64,000 bases of DNA, taken from positions 248,001-312,000 of the forward strand of contig CAJZBQ010000029.1 in assembly GCA_914767885.1 (NCBI GenBank), read 5' to 3'. The DNA comes from Blepharisma stoltei (taxonomy: Eukaryota; Ciliophora; Heterotrichea; Heterotrichida; Blepharismidae). Below the pieces are notes generated by a model. That model saw only the letters and a program-made list of their open reading frames with translations. It was not told the DNA's origin and ran no database searches. A program made the position numbers and the translations under genes. Shown piece by piece: positions 63,438 to 64,000 of this stretch. The number at the start of each line of letters is the position of its first letter. The stretch's first letter is position 1.

Positions 63438-64000
63438 ATGTTAAGCCATATTCGTCGGTGCTTTAGTTTTTCCCAGAAACTTACATTTACAGACCCAAAT
63501 GCTTTGAAAATCCCGACCTTCCGTTGCATTGATGAGAATGGCTTACCATTAAAAGGAGCTGAAGTTTACATAGACGCTGTTTCTAAGTCATTACTGATGG
63601 ACATATACAAGACAATGGTTGAGGTCCGAGAATTTGACACAATTTTCTACGATCTCCAGCGCCAAGGCAAGGTTTCTTTCTATATGCAAAACACTGGTGA
63701 AGAAGGGCTACAAGCTGGCACAGCTGCAGCCTTAGATAAAGATGATTGGATTTGTCCACAATATAGAGAGCTCGGCTTATTCTTCTGGCGAGGCTTCGAT
63801 ATCCAATTAGCAAGCCACCAAATGTACGGCAACAAATTAGACCTAGGGGAAGGCAAACAAATGCCAGTTCACTATGGCTGCAATGCTGCAAAAATTCAAC
63901 ATGTCAGTTCTCCACTTGCCACACAAATTCCACAAGCTGCAGGATTGGGATATGGGCTGAAAATCAGAGGCGAACAAAACATTTGTGTGTGCTTTTATGG
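63438..64000 (+). CDS. BCKDHA: BCKDHA, branched-chain keto-acid dehydrogenase E1 alpha (N-terminal part)
   Basis: Runs off the right edge. It starts MLSHIRRCFSFSQKLTFTDP, a basic amphipathic mitochondrial presequence. Conserved E1-alpha text: YKTMVEVREFDTIFYDLQRQ, GKVSFYMQNTGEEGLQAGTA, CPQYRELGLFFWRGF, DLGEGKQMPVHYGC and SPLATQIPQAAGLGYG. The GRQMPVHYG and SSPLATQIPQAxG motifs separate BCKDH from pyruvate dehydrogenase. Acts in the matrix on Val, Leu and Ile catabolism with thiamine diphosphate. 188 residues are visible, with no insert in this part. Codon use is less AT-rich than in its neighbours. Confidence 0.93.
   Translation, partial: MLSHIRRCFSFSQKLTFTDPNALKIPTFRCIDENGLPLKGAEVYIDAVSKSLLMDIYKTMVEVREFDTIFYDLQRQGKVSFYMQNTGEEGLQAGTAAALDKDDWICPQYRELGLFFWRGFDIQLASHQMYGNKLDLGEGKQMPVHYGCNAAKIQHVSSPLATQIPQAAGLGYGLKIRGEQNICVCFY

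Noticed and set aside
1-64000. CRISPR arrays, operons, ribosome-binding sites
   Set aside because: The window is eukaryotic; repeated motifs are transposon ends, not spaced arrays.

Overview
The window reads as germline (micronuclear) DNA of a heterotrich ciliate, most like Blepharisma. Three things show this. In-frame TGA codons fall at conserved tryptophans (for example in the kinase, WRAP73, ARL8 and importin genes), while TAA and TAG end the genes. Eight spliceosomal introns can be placed and are 15 nt (seven) or 16 nt (one). Most of the longer genes are interrupted by sequences whose removal between short direct repeats restores one continuous frame. In 13 multi-part genes the summed exon lengths are exact multiples of three. 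No tool was run: all joins were made by eye.

Layout. 1-14.8 kb: the end of a CLEC16A-like gene, an RRM protein, a cluster of five kelch-like paralogues (two intact-looking, one with an unresolved start, two truncated), two related membrane-protein genes, a Rab-like GTPase, and a 1.87-kb pogo transposon. 14.8-23.3 kb: a DUF3429/TMEM69-like protein, a large AXDND1-like axonemal protein, WRAP73 and ARL8. 23.7-34.3 kb: a cytochrome-b5 front-end desaturase with altered histidine boxes, an importin-5-like karyopherin and VPS16. 34.3-47.8 kb: two coiled-coil proteins, a double cyclic-nucleotide-binding protein, an IQ protein, an AGC kinase, a secreted Cys-rich protein, SLC25A38, SNRNP27 and WDR31. 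48.5-64 kb: a P4-ATPase carrying three insertions of different classes, a LIN54-type CXC protein, three small or TPR proteins, SLC25A42 and the start of BCKDHA.

The insertions fall into classes. (1) TIR elements bounded by TTA or TGA, in three motif families (cores CCGTGAGTGAACAAAA, TTTAAATTGAAACAAAA and CATCCTTGATCGAACGA). All share one asymmetric plan: two tandem motif copies about 35 bp apart at one end, and a head-to-head hairpin pair at the other. The pogo element has the same plan and may be their parent. (2) Short AT-rich TA-bounded inserts without obvious TIRs (71 and 101 bp). (3) GC-richer retroposon-like inserts with 8-17 bp target duplications and a shared 3' end (CCATTTTA plus an AT tail). 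Every one of these duplications contains TA. (4) One MULE-like TIR element with a 10-bp duplication that lacks TA. (5) A near-perfect foldback palindrome. Because each must be removed exactly for its host gene to work, the window shows several kinds of mobile DNA apparently sharing one precise excision process.
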